From Treponema sp. UBA937 (GTDB taxonomy: Bacteria; Spirochaetota; Spirochaetia; Treponematales; Breznakiellaceae): a stretch of DNA of 33,173 nt. Positions 14,908 to 23,437 of this stretch are shown here, one piece after another (position 1 is the first letter of the stretch; every line of letters begins with the position of its first letter). A program made the position numbers and the translations under genes. The stretch covers positions 1 through 33,173 of the forward strand of contig DBDH01000045.1 in assembly GCA_002293455.1 (NCBI GenBank), read 5' to 3'. The notes below the pieces were generated by a model that saw nothing but the letters and a program-made list of their open reading frames with translations, did not search any database and had not been told where the DNA came from.

Positions 14908-15594
14908 GTGGCTGTTTTATATATTATCGGAACTCCCATCGGCAATTTGGGGGATATAACTTTTCGCGCGGTCGAAACGCTTAAATCGGTGAACTTTATT
15001 GCCTGCGAAGATACGCGGCACACGCTCAAACTGCTCAATCATCTTGAAGTAAAGGCAAGGCTGATTTCCGTAAGGTCTCACAATGAAAGCATTGCGGCGG
15101 AGAAGGTGATTCATGCCCTTGATGAGGGCGAAAATGTGGCATATACTAGTGATGCGGGTACGCCCGGAATAAGCGATCCGGGGGCGGTCTTGGCAAAGGC
15201 AGCAGCCGAAGCGGGGCATGATGTGATACCGATTCCGGGGCCGTCAGCCTTTGCGTCGCTCGTAAGCGTAGCCGGAGGAATGGATAAAACCGTCGTGTTT
15301 GAAGGTTTTTTATCGCCAAAGCCGGGCCGCAGGCGTTCCAGGTTAAAAGAGCTTTTGGCCCTGGAATGTGCCTTTGTTTTATATGAATCTCCCTTCCGTA
15401 TCGTTAAATTATTGGAAGAACTTGCCGATCTTGATAAAGAGCGTTATGTTTGTATAGGAAGGGAAATGACAAAACTGTATGAAGAGTACATCAGGGGGTC
15501 AGCGGAAGAAGTTTTGTCGGAATTGGCCGGACGGGACAAACAGTTGGGCGAGTTTTCCGTGTTTGTATCCGGAAAGAAAAAGCTAAATATTTAG
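14908..15594 (+). CDS. rsmI: 16S rRNA (cytidine-1402 2'-O)-methyltransferase
   Basis: The 228-residue protein is an SAM-dependent tetrapyrrole-methylase fold enzyme: LYIIGTPIGNLGDITFRAVE at the N-terminus, CEDTRHTLKLLNHL, SDAGTPGISDPGA and IPGPSAFASLVSVAG. All four blocks define RsmI. It methylates the ribose of C1402 in the decoding centre of 16S rRNA. It is shorter than the E. coli protein (286) because the C-terminal extension is missing; this is usual in several lineages. The start is GTG without ribosome-binding site, fixed by the homologous N-terminus, and the promoter directly upstream predicts a leaderless mRNA. Confidence 0.95.
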   Translation: MAVLYIIGTPIGNLGDITFRAVETLKSVNFIACEDTRHTLKLLNHLEVKARLISVRSHNESIAAEKVIHALDEGENVAYTSDAGTPGISDPGAVLAKAAAEAGHDVIPIPGPSAFASLVSVAGGMDKTVVFEGFLSPKPGRRRSRLKELLALECAFVLYESPFRIVKLLEELADLDKERYVCIGREMTKLYEEYIRGSAEEVLSELAGRDKQLGEFSVFVSGKKKLNI

Positions 15595-15632
15595 GCAAAC
15601 ACGCCGATAATGACACTAAGGCAGGAAGTAAT

Positions 15633-15917
15633 ATGATGATCGACAGGATAGGTTCCATAGATCCCATTCAGTCCGGTAAGAAAGCGGGACAAAACAACAA
15701 AGTTGCAGCGCCAAGCAAAGAAGATTCTATTTCTTTGTCCGCGGAAGCGGTAGAAAAGGGAGAAATATATAAGGCTATGGAAATTGCTTCTTCCGCGGCA
15801 GATATCCGGGCTGAAAGAATTGCTGAATTAAGAGCAAAAATTGACGATCCGTCTTACATTAGTGATACTATTCTGAATACCACGGCTGAAAAAATCATGG
15901 AAGCCTTTGGTTTGTAA
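15633..15917 (+). CDS. flgM: FlgM, anti-sigma28 factor
   Basis: The 94-residue protein has the FlgM layout: a flexible N-terminus starting MMIDRIGSIDPIQ, then SISLSAEAVEKGEIYKAM and ADIRAERIAELRAKIDD, and a C-terminal TAEKIMEAFGL helix. FlgM binds FliA (sigma28) and holds back late flagellar genes until the hook is complete. AGGA sits eight bases before the ATG, and a strong terminator follows 20 bases after the stop, so flgM ends its transcription unit (rsmI-flgM). Flagellar gene content fits a spirochaete with periplasmic flagella. Confidence 0.9.
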   Translation: MMIDRIGSIDPIQSGKKAGQNNKVAAPSKEDSISLSAEAVEKGEIYKAMEIASSAADIRAERIAELRAKIDDPSYISDTILNTTAEKIMEAFGL

Positions 15918-15937
15918 CAATGTATGTGCAGTATTTG

Positions 15938-15966
15938 GGCGGAACCGGGGGTTCCGCCTTTTTTTT
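15938..15966 (+). terminator. rho-independent terminator after flgM
   Basis: Perfect nine-pair GC-rich stem (15938-15946 with 15950-15958), GGG loop, then eight T residues (15959-15966). It separates flgM from the next gene, which therefore needs its own promoter. Confidence 0.92.
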
Positions 15967-16004
15967 CTTCATCTGCTGCCGGATTAACAGGGAGTGAGAA
16001 CAAA

Positions 16005-17150
16005 ATGATAGATTTTTCGTTTAAATTGGATCCTGAAATCATTATTGGAGTTGATACGATTAACCGTATTGGCGCTTTTGCCGCCCAGTATGGGGAAAGG
16101 GCCTTTATTGTTACGGAACAAGTTTTGTACGAACAACACCGTATCGACAGGCTCATTTCTATTTTGGAAAACTCCGGCGTAGAATCCATCGTTTTTGATG
16201 AAATTCCAGCCCAGGCGACTGCCGATATTGCCGAATATGCTGCCGCACTCGCGAGGGGGGCCCGCTGTTCCCTTGTGATTGGATTCGGCGGTCTGAAAAC
16301 ACAATGTATTGCCCGGATGACCGCGACGCTCGTGAAAAGCGGCATTTCCGCTTTCGATTTGTTGGATGGACAAACACAGAACGATCAAATTCTTCCCTAC
16401 ATAGCGATTCCTACCACCGGACGGGACCCTTTCCTGTTTTCTGATTATTATGCCGCGGTTGATCCAAGAGATCGATCAGCAAAATTGGTAAAATCGCCAA
16501 AAGGACTTTGTATTGCAGCCATTATCGATGGGGCTCTTTCGGAATCACTTTCCGGAAAATTCGCTTTCACAACCGCGTTTGATGGATTTTGTGTATCGGT
16601 TGAAGCGTATTGTTCCACGAAAGCTCAATTTCTGTCGGACGCGCTCCTGGAACAGGCCATCATCCTCTATACAAACACGATGAATTCCTTTATTCAAAAT
16701 ACCAGTGTTGATACTGTAAGTACTATGACGAACGCGGGCTTTCTCATGGCATTGGGAACATCTTTCAGCGCGCCGGGAATTGGGACGGCTCTGGCATATT
16801 CTTTGAACGCCCGTTTCCCCGTAGCTAAATCATGGTGTTCCACGATTCTGCTTCCCTACGTATTGGAAGACTTTGTAAAATCCCGGCCTGAAAAAATGGC
16901 GAGGGTGGCCGCCTTGATGGGAGAATCTGTGGAAGGAGTCTCCACGGCGGACGCGGCAGCCATGACGGTAAACAGCATTCGGAGATTGATGGGGATTTTA
17001 CAGGTTCCTGCCCGGCTTAAAGAATTTGATTTATCCCTTGACCGCATGGTTCCTATCGCCCAGGCCGCGAGAAATCTGGAATTTGTGTCTTTTTCGCCCC
17101 GGACCATTTCCGCGGAAGATGCTTACGACATGCTGAAACAGGCATATTAA
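16005..17150 (+). CDS. iron-containing alcohol dehydrogenase-fold protein, metal site lost
   Basis: GGGAGTGAG precedes ATG 16005, which starts MIDFSFKLDPEIIIGVDTIN like family III dehydrogenases (381 residues). An in-frame start at 15924 would cross the flgM terminator. The fold is recognisable through IAIPTTGRDPF, AFDGFCVSVEAY and STILLPYVLE. However, of the metal ligands only Asp193 is kept: the His positions become Val197, Thr261 and Lys275. The Gly-rich dinucleotide motif GGGSxxD has become GFGGLKT (93-99). A working Fe/Zn-dependent dehydrogenase is therefore unlikely. It may have a changed ligand-binding or structural role, as the reading frame is intact and not decaying. The trmH-like gene follows nine bases downstream. 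Confidence 0.8.
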   Translation: MIDFSFKLDPEIIIGVDTINRIGAFAAQYGERAFIVTEQVLYEQHRIDRLISILENSGVESIVFDEIPAQATADIAEYAAALARGARCSLVIGFGGLKTQCIARMTATLVKSGISAFDLLDGQTQNDQILPYIAIPTTGRDPFLFSDYYAAVDPRDRSAKLVKSPKGLCIAAIIDGALSESLSGKFAFTTAFDGFCVSVEAYCSTKAQFLSDALLEQAIILYTNTMNSFIQNTSVDTVSTMTNAGFLMALGTSFSAPGIGTALAYSLNARFPVAKSWCSTILLPYVLEDFVKSRPEKMARVAALMGESVEGVSTADAAAMTVNSIRRLMGILQVPARLKEFDLSLDRMVPIAQAARNLEFVSFSPRTISAEDAYDMLKQAY

Positions 17151-17159
17151 CAAAATACG

Positions 17160-17990
17160 ATGATTCCCATTCACAAATTGATGAAGCTTCCCCGGCATCA
17201 AGCCCTGCGGAAAATATGTAAAATTTTCACTCAAGCGGAACAAGAGCTTTCCCGTTCCGCGGGCGTTCCTCTGTGTTATAGTTTTTCCCTGGAATACTTG
17301 CAGGATATTGCGAAATATCTGGTTCAAGACAGGGAATTTTCCGAAGCGGCCGTCCTGGAATTGGTTCTTGCGGAAAAAAGCATAAGCCAAACGGCGGATG
17401 AACCCATCAATCTTTCACTCATTCGGGCATGTAACACGATCCGGCATATTCTGCTTGCCGAAACAGGACAGCAAACCGCCGACTGGGATTTTATCGATCA
17501 TCTTGGGAAACTCGATCCCGAAAAACGAAAGGTTTTTCACGGAACGCGTGTTTTCCTTGAAGATATCCGCTCGCCTTTTAACGTTGGATCGATGTTCAGA
17601 ACCGCCGAATCTTTCGGTGTTGAGACAGTCCTGCTTTCTCCGCTCTGCGCTGATCCGCTGCATCCAAGAGCACAGAGGACCGCGATGGGCTGCGTTTCTG
17701 TGGTACCTTGGCAAAGAATCAATATTGATGAAATTGAAGGTCCGCTTTTTGTTCTGGAAACGGGGGGAACAAATGTAAACGAATTTGCTTTTCCTGACAC
17801 AGGAACCATGATTGTTGGTTCCGAAGAACTTGGAGCCAGTCCAAAGGCCTTAAAACAAGCGGAAAAATCCCTTGGAAGAGTAACAATTCAAACGTATGGT
17901 GCGAAGGGTTCTTTAAACGCCGGAACAGCTTTTGGGATTGCTTTACAAGCCTGGGCTCATCATCTTTTTATACGGCGCTTTCACGCTTAA
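17160..17990 (+). CDS. TrmH/SpoU-family RNA 2'-O-methyltransferase
   Basis: The 276-residue protein has an N-terminal helical extension (~1-120) and a C-terminal SPOUT domain. The three family motifs are intact: LEDIRSPFNVGSMFRTAESF, MIVGSEELGASP and IQTYGAKGSLNAGTAFGIAL. The last reads TYGAKGSLN where many members have PM..SLN. Conserved Arg, Glu and Asn for 2'-O-ribose methylation are present. The RNA target (tRNA or 23S rRNA) cannot be told. Its 3' end overlaps the convergent GHKL-HDOD gene by 23 bases. No clear ribosome-binding site is seen before ATG 17160. Confidence 0.9.
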   Translation: MIPIHKLMKLPRHQALRKICKIFTQAEQELSRSAGVPLCYSFSLEYLQDIAKYLVQDREFSEAAVLELVLAEKSISQTADEPINLSLIRACNTIRHILLAETGQQTADWDFIDHLGKLDPEKRKVFHGTRVFLEDIRSPFNVGSMFRTAESFGVETVLLSPLCADPLHPRAQRTAMGCVSVVPWQRINIDEIEGPLFVLETGGTNVNEFAFPDTGTMIVGSEELGASPKALKQAEKSLGRVTIQTYGAKGSLNAGTAFGIALQAWAHHLFIRRFHA

Positions 17991-19461
17991 ACCCGGATGA
18001 AAACCTGGTCAACAGAGTATCAATCTGTTTCCGCGAAGTAATGCCGAAGTTTTTCAGGGAAGGATCATTAAACTGATCGAAGGAAACATTTCCCGCTTCA
18101 TATTCACAGAACATATTCGCCAGGTATACGGTATCCACAAGATCACGTAATTCCTCCGGCGCGGATTCAGGATCGTGATGAAAACGGATAGCGGCAACCA
18201 GATTTTCCGGAAAATTCCACTTTTCAGCAATCAGCGCACCGATTTCCGCGTGATTCATTCCCGCCGAAAGATCTTCAAAAAGCGACAGAGGAAGTCCTTT
18301 ATCGGCGGAAAATTGTCTTATTTTTCCCAAAAGATCCGGATGCACATTCGCAAAAACTATTTTTCCCATGTCGTGGAGAATTCCGCCTACAAATACATCA
18401 TCCAAAAGATTGGGATCTTTTCGGAAATTTTTAATAAGGTTAAACGCGTAAAACGCTGTCCGGTACGAATGCTCCCAAAGATTTTTTTTATCGGTAGTAT
18501 CACTGCCAAGAACTTTTTCGGCGCCGTAAGAAAACAACAGGTTTTTGATTCCCCGAATACCGACCATCTTTACAGCCTCGGAAATACTGTCAACTTTTTT
18601 GGTCAACATATATTGGGCGGAATTAACTATCTTCAACAAGTCTGCCGTAAATGACGGATCCATAGAAATCTGGCGGGCTATATCGGTCATTTCGGATTTT
18701 GGATCATTGATCAATTTCTGCACAATCAAAATGTTTTCCGGAAACTGGGGAAGCGAATGAACATTTTCCACAATAGCGTTTGCCAGAATCGCCAGATTTT
18801 CCACACTGGTTTTATCCAGCGGAATAACGATTCTTGCAATGGTTTCGGTATCGGTTGCAATAATATCAAAACAATCTTCATCCAGCCCGATTTTTTTGAG
18901 CATCAATACTAAAATAACCAAACCCAAACCGGCACCTTCGGAATCGTCCAAAACCTGGGAGAGCGCTTCTTCTAAATTGTCGTATTGCCTGGATCTGGCA
19001 AGTTTATCATGAATTCGGATAAGTTCTGTTTTGGTAACCGCCGAATTATTCCGTATTTCAAGGTTGATGATATTTTTCTTAATTTGGAAAATCAGCTTAA
19101 TGTAGAGCCCTTTCTCTTTCTGTAGTTTAAGATAATGTCCAATATTGCTTAAGGTGTCTTCTTTGAAGCTGTTCATCCCGACTTTATAATCTTCGGGATT
19201 ATTCAAGTCTAAACCTCGTTCGATAAAATAAACCCGTTTTGTATTCGCTTTTTTTGCATTGACTGCCAGTTCCTGAACACAATATACAACGTAACTTTCC
19301 AATTGAACCTGTCCGACGATTTTTAAAAAAGATGCCAGAACCTGTGTGATGTACATTTCTATTTCATGAGGCAATGTATAGGTGGTGATTGTGAGAGGTA
19401 TGCCTGATTGTACCGCTTTTTTTATTTTTGATTCATCAACAACCAATTCCTGTGCAGCCAT
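17968..19461 (-). CDS. GHKL-ATPase-like plus HDOD fusion protein
   Basis: The 497-residue protein has two halves. Residues ~35-215 look like a GHKL ATP-binding domain: N-box ELAVNAKKAN (64-73) and G2 box EGAGLGLVI (175-183), but no dimerisation His-box, so it is not an ordinary sensor kinase. Residues ~232-440 form an HDOD domain: SLPQFPENILIVQKLINDP, LLKIVNSAQY, HSYRTAFYAF and ILHDMGKIV with HD at 363-364. HDOD proteins act in signalling, often with second messengers or motility control. GGGAG and a consensus promoter (19519-19547) precede the ATG. The gene stands alone. An anti-sigma-type or phosphatase-type control of the HDOD half by ATP binding is only inference. Confidence 0.85.
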   Translation of the reverse strand: MAAQELVVDESKIKKAVQSGIPLTITTYTLPHEIEMYITQVLASFLKIVGQVQLESYVVYCVQELAVNAKKANTKRVYFIERGLDLNNPEDYKVGMNSFKEDTLSNIGHYLKLQKEKGLYIKLIFQIKKNIINLEIRNNSAVTKTELIRIHDKLARSRQYDNLEEALSQVLDDSEGAGLGLVILVLMLKKIGLDEDCFDIIATDTETIARIVIPLDKTSVENLAILANAIVENVHSLPQFPENILIVQKLINDPKSEMTDIARQISMDPSFTADLLKIVNSAQYMLTKKVDSISEAVKMVGIRGIKNLLFSYGAEKVLGSDTTDKKNLWEHSYRTAFYAFNLIKNFRKDPNLLDDVFVGGILHDMGKIVFANVHPDLLGKIRQFSADKGLPLSLFEDLSAGMNHAEIGALIAEKWNFPENLVAAIRFHHDPESAPEELRDLVDTVYLANMFCEYEAGNVSFDQFNDPSLKNFGITSRKQIDTLLTRFSSGFKRESAV

Positions 19462-19518
19462 AAGGACTCCCTTCCTATTTTTAATACTTGTGTAGAAACA
19501 GATTACGATGTATGTAAT

Positions 19519-19547
19519 ATTATATTATAATATGGGTATCTATACAA
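19519..19547 (-). promoter_or_regulatory. sigma70-type promoter of the GHKL-HDOD gene
   Basis: On the minus strand: TTGTAT (19547-19542), 17-base spacer, TATAAT (19524-19519). The expected leader is ~50 nt and contains GGGAG before ATG 19461. This is the best sigma70-type match in the window. Confidence 0.8.
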
Positions 19548-19601
19548 CCCTTTCCGTAATCACCAGTAAAAGTAAACCATCGAGGTTCTTGTAGTTATCT
19601 G

Positions 19602-22502
19602 CTAATTTTTCGGATCCCAACTTTCAGGGTACAGAATCATTTTTAAAGGACCGCCGTTTGCCTGGAGAAGATTTGATAATCTTTGAATATCTTCGGCTTT
19701 TACGCTGTCGTACAATTCCGGTCTGACATAGAATCTTGAAAAAGGTTCCCGGAAAATCTGATTGTAATTAGCAATGTTTCTTGCAAGGTAACTGTTGCTC
19801 TGTATCGATTGTTCAAAGGTTTTCTTTAACGCCTCTACGGATTTTGCGAGAGTATCAGGATTCATATCCCCTTGAGCGGAAAGAGCAAGTTCGGCGGATA
19901 CCGCTTCCGCTAATTCTTCTGCCCGATTCGGATCGCAATAGAATGTAACGATTAACGATAATTCACCGCTCGGTATAGGCGTTAATCCTGCGCTGGAAGA
20001 AATCGAATAAACACCGCCGAGCTTCTCTCTGATTTCTTCGGTTAACCGAATATTAAGATATTCATTCAGTACCGCGGTACTGATAAAATCTTTTTCGGAA
20101 AAAGCCATTGGAATAAACCAGCCCACAAAAACGATACCCTTTTCTTCCTGCCCTTTATACAAGATTTTTTCTTGTTTCCCAGGCAAAGGAATATGCATGT
20201 CGGTCCAGGTATTGAATGGGATATCCGCGCTGCCGCCGGCTGGAATTGAAGCAAGATACATTTCCGTATAATTTCTCAAGGCAGTTTCGTCCAGATTCCC
20301 GGTAAATATAAAAGTGTAGTCCAAAGGGTTTAAAGAATTTTTAAGAAAAGATTCCGCTTGACTTACAGAAATCTTATCCAGATCAGCTAAAGTCATGGGC
20401 TGTGTTTTGGGATAATTGCTGTACATAGTCCGCTGCACTTCATCAAAAAACCAGGCTTCGGGATTTTCTTGCCGCCGCGTCAATGTTGTCCGATACTGGT
20501 CTGTCACAACAGAAGCCGCGTCAGCACTAATCTTTGGCTGAGTAAATCCCAAGTACAGCAGTTCAAAAAGCGTTTCCATATCTTCACTTGATGCGGTTCC
20601 CTGGAACCCCCGGATATACGAAGAAAGCCAAAATGATAACGAGATTTGTTTGTCAGCCAATTTTCTCAAAAGTTCCGTGTTAGTAAAATCTCCGGCTCCG
20701 GAATTATTGAACATGTCCGCGGCAAGAGAAACAGAATAATACTCTTCATCGGCGGCGCTGGAAATTCCTCCTTTTGCTAAAGCATAAAACGAAACTTCAT
20801 TATTTTTGTTTGCGGTAGGCTTAAACAAAACCGATACGCCGTTGCTGAGCGTCCATTCAACAAGCCCTGTTTCAGCATCAATGTTTTCATTGATAATATT
20901 TCCCGAAACAACTGGCTCTGAAATTAAATCGCTGCTGAAAACTTCTTCCTGCGGTTTTTCAATATTTGCTTTCGCGGACGCGTTAACGATGGATTGAATT
21001 TCATCCGCGTCGGGCAGAGAAGACGCATCAGTGTCAGGGGCTGTAATAAACACCGTAAGATCATCATTCTGAAAGAAACTTTTCGCCGCCGAGGCGATCT
21101 CTTTTTGACCAATTCCGGGAAGCAGTTTTTGGACGGCATCAAGTTCCCAGACAATGCCGGGCAGACTGCCGCCGTCAAGATAATGCGTGGTCAATTGTTC
21201 TATGTAAGATGATGATTCCTGCTTGTCCTGTTCGGCTGCCATTTGTTTTAGATCAGACAGCAATGAACGCTTGGCCATATCAATTTCCGCCTGGGTAAAA
21301 CCGTAGCGTTCCATGGATTCTTTTTCCAGGAGAACGGCGTTCATAGTTTCCCTCAGCATCCCGGGTTTTGCGATACCGGCCATCACATAGAAACGGGAAG
21401 AATAAGCGTAACGGCTGGCATACGCTCCGGCCGCCGCGAAAGGCGTTTCCGGCTTAGACGCGGCTTCATCAAAGCGGAGATGCATCATTCTGGAAATTAG
21501 GCTTTCAATAATATCATTCCGGTAGGACGCCAAATCTGACGCGGGAACGGCAGGCTGTCGTTTGAAATAAAAATCCGCTCTTGCAAAAGTTAATTCAGGA
21601 TCGGTAATAATTTCCGCCCGGAATTTTCCTTTTACCGGATCAGGCAAATCGTAACGGGGTTTGTCCAGCGGCAATGAAGACGCGTCAGTTTTGAAGTATG
21701 TTTCCAGTTCCGCTTCCAAAACGGCTCCGTCAAAATCGCCGACAAAAATAACCGCCATGTTATCCGGGCGGTACCATCTTTTATAGAAAGCCTCGAGCCG
21801 TTCCACGGGAGCTTGTTCAATAATTTCGGGCAGACCAATGGGAAACCGATCCGCGTAAGGAGAACCTTCAAAAAGGATGGGAAGCATTATTCTCCGGACA
21901 CGTTCGCCTGCCCCAAGCCACGTCCGATATTCTTCCAAAATTACCCGGCGTTCCGCGTCTACATCTTCGGGATCAAAACTGACACGATCCGCCCAGTCGC
22001 TGATTACTTGCATGGCTTTTTCCGGAATCGATTTTTTCCCCGAATCCAGAATTTCTACAGGAACTTCAATGCCGTAAACGGTTTCATCAAAATTCGTGTA
22101 CGCATTTATTTCAGGACCAAAACGCATTCCCAAAGACCGAAGATAATCTATCAGTTCGGATTCGGGAAAACGCTCCGTACCGTTAAAAGCCATGTGTTCT
22201 ACAAAATGAGCCAATCCCTGTTCGTCATCATTTTCCAGAACCGAACCCGCGGCAACCGCCATCGTTAAATATGCGCGGTTTTCAGGTTTTGCGTTTTCCA
22301 AAATATAATACGTTAATCCGTTGGAAAGTTTTCCTGTCCGGACCTGTTCCATGAAAGGAACAGGATCGGAAGGTTTCCCCAATCCGGCATAGGATTCAGC
22401 GTTGTCCGCGGGATTGCTTACACAAGATAAAATGAACAATAGGGAAAAAAGCGTCGCCGCATTTCGGATATATCTTTTAAAAGAACAATGATTCGTTTTC
22501 AT
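19602..22502 (-). CDS. M16-family zinc metallopeptidase, lipoprotein
   Basis: With ATG 22502 the protein has 966 residues and starts with a lipoprotein signal (lipobox ILSC, Cys27); an ATG further upstream would bury the signal. The N-terminal M16 domain has the inverted zinc motif HFVEH (His99, Glu102, His103) and a downstream Glu in ERRVILEEYR. The C-terminal half carries a second, inactive M16 pair (from ~560, VEWTLSNGVSVLFKP). The two halves form the clam-shell of pitrilysin/PqqL-type enzymes that cut peptides, here anchored at the envelope facing the periplasm. No Shine-Dalgarno is seen; TATACT lies seven bases before the ATG. The gene is monocistronic: radC ends 123 bases upstream. Confidence 0.92.
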   Translation of the reverse strand: MKTNHCSFKRYIRNAATLFSLLFILSCVSNPADNAESYAGLGKPSDPVPFMEQVRTGKLSNGLTYYILENAKPENRAYLTMAVAAGSVLENDDEQGLAHFVEHMAFNGTERFPESELIDYLRSLGMRFGPEINAYTNFDETVYGIEVPVEILDSGKKSIPEKAMQVISDWADRVSFDPEDVDAERRVILEEYRTWLGAGERVRRIMLPILFEGSPYADRFPIGLPEIIEQAPVERLEAFYKRWYRPDNMAVIFVGDFDGAVLEAELETYFKTDASSLPLDKPRYDLPDPVKGKFRAEIITDPELTFARADFYFKRQPAVPASDLASYRNDIIESLISRMMHLRFDEAASKPETPFAAAGAYASRYAYSSRFYVMAGIAKPGMLRETMNAVLLEKESMERYGFTQAEIDMAKRSLLSDLKQMAAEQDKQESSSYIEQLTTHYLDGGSLPGIVWELDAVQKLLPGIGQKEIASAAKSFFQNDDLTVFITAPDTDASSLPDADEIQSIVNASAKANIEKPQEEVFSSDLISEPVVSGNIINENIDAETGLVEWTLSNGVSVLFKPTANKNNEVSFYALAKGGISSAADEEYYSVSLAADMFNNSGAGDFTNTELLRKLADKQISLSFWLSSYIRGFQGTASSEDMETLFELLYLGFTQPKISADAASVVTDQYRTTLTRRQENPEAWFFDEVQRTMYSNYPKTQPMTLADLDKISVSQAESFLKNSLNPLDYTFIFTGNLDETALRNYTEMYLASIPAGGSADIPFNTWTDMHIPLPGKQEKILYKGQEEKGIVFVGWFIPMAFSEKDFISTAVLNEYLNIRLTEEIREKLGGVYSISSSAGLTPIPSGELSLIVTFYCDPNRAEELAEAVSAELALSAQGDMNPDTLAKSVEALKKTFEQSIQSNSYLARNIANYNQIFREPFSRFYVRPELYDSVKAEDIQRLSNLLQANGGPLKMILYPESWDPKN

Positions 22503-22509
22503 AAAGTGA

Positions 22510-22515
22510 AGTATA
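22510..22515 (-). promoter_or_regulatory. -10 element close to the M16 peptidase start
   Basis: TATACT on the minus strand, seven bases before ATG 22502; the -35 region (TTTTCC at 17 bases) is poor. A small GC hairpin (22530-22545) overlaps the -35 zone and could be an operator. It fits the leaderless set less well than the hprK, toxin and rsmI promoters. Confidence 0.4.
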
Positions 22516-22589
22516 CAATACTTTATTTGCCGGGAAAATACCCGGGACACGACTGCAATCAGTTTTTCCTTATGTTCCGTCTGAGGAAA

Positions 22590-22612
22590 TTGCAAAACTT
22601 CAGTTTTTGCAA
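22590..22612 (-). repeat. conserved 3' hairpin repeat, copy 1 (after radC)
   Basis: Read on the minus strand the element is a hairpin with arms TTGCAAAAACT and AGTTTTGCAA, starting 14 bases after the radC stop. It matches 32521-32543 (after the ABC-F gene, plus strand) at 21 of 23 positions. Its tail TTTGCAATTTCCTCA recurs at 30719-30733 after hsp20. It may act as a transcription end. Confidence 0.65.
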
Positions 22613-22625
22613 GAAACTCGGCTGT

Positions 22626-23369
22626 TTAAAAACCTCCAAAATTCATCCTTTTATCTTTGGAATAACTTATGTAAGAATTTTCCGAAAAAATAAGATGATC
22701 CAAAAGATGAATGCCAAGAATGTCAGCAGCGTCTTGAAGCCGCATTGTTATTTCATCATCCTCACTTGATGGAATCATTTGTCCTGATGGATGATTGTGG
22801 GCGACAATGACCGCGCTTGCCCGATCCGCGATAGGATCGGAAAAAACTTCCCTGGGATGAACGATGGTCTTGTCTACCAAGCCTGCTGTTACAACCCGGA
22901 TTGCGAGTATTTCATGGGCGCCGTTAAGTGAAATACAGATAAACCGTTCCTGGCGGCGGTCCGCGTAATGGCGGACGGCAAGGTAAGCATCTTCGGGCTT
23001 CATGATTTTGAGTCCTCTTGGTCCCCATCGCCGCCTGCCGAATTCCAACATAGCGGTAATCGTACAGGCTTTGGATTTGCCGATTCCTTTCAACCGGGAT
23101 AAATCTTTCACCGACGGAACACACTCCGGCCGATGAATCAATTTGAGCAAATCCGTCGCTATTTCATTAACGTTTTTTCCAGGAATCCCCGAATTCAAAA
23201 TGATCGCCAATAATTCTTGGTCGGACATCGATTCGGCTCCGTTCTTAAAAAGACGTTCCCTCGGCCGTTTGTCCTTTGGGAGTTCCAAAGGATTAATCAT
23301 GCTGATTGATTTCCTACTATATGAAACTTTCGGATAATCTATCGTATTGTCGTGTACTTTGTCGTTCAT
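22626..23369 (-). CDS. radC: RadC-like JAB/MPN-domain protein
   Basis: The 247-residue protein has the RadC layout: PKDKRPRERLFKNGAESMSD, a helix-hairpin-helix (DLSRLKGIGKSKACTI), then the JAMM metal site AHNHPSGQMIPSSEDDEIT. Despite the name, a DNA-repair function for RadC is not established; the JAMM motif suggests a metal-dependent peptidase-like or isopeptidase-like fold. ATG 23369 is preceded by an in-frame TTG. ATG 23300 is an alternative start, where the homologous part begins and AGGA lies upstream. The gene is followed by the conserved hairpin repeat. Confidence 0.9.
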   Translation of the reverse strand: MNDKVHDNTIDYPKVSYSRKSISMINPLELPKDKRPRERLFKNGAESMSDQELLAIILNSGIPGKNVNEIATDLLKLIHRPECVPSVKDLSRLKGIGKSKACTITAMLEFGRRRWGPRGLKIMKPEDAYLAVRHYADRRQERFICISLNGAHEILAIRVVTAGLVDKTIVHPREVFSDPIADRASAVIVAHNHPSGQMIPSSEDDEITMRLQDAADILGIHLLDHLIFSENSYISYSKDKRMNFGGF

Positions 23370-23437
23370 CAATATAGGTAAGGCATTATTACGCGTTTTG
23401 CTTTTATTTAAAAAGCTTTTTTACCGAAAAATATAGT

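Noticed and set aside
15924..16004. Longer N-terminus for the iron-ADH-fold protein
   Set aside because: It would run through the flgM terminator hairpin; ATG 16005 has a good ribosome-binding site.
17130..17160. TATTAA nine bases before the TrmH-type gene as a leaderless promoter
   Set aside because: The hexamer overlaps the stop of the preceding gene, the spacing is too long and the -35 is poor; coupling to the upstream gene is simpler.
23432..23437. TATAGT directly before the glucosaminidase ATG as a further leaderless promoter
   Set aside because: It touches the ATG, so transcription would start inside the signal peptide codons; probably chance or a promoter for another start.
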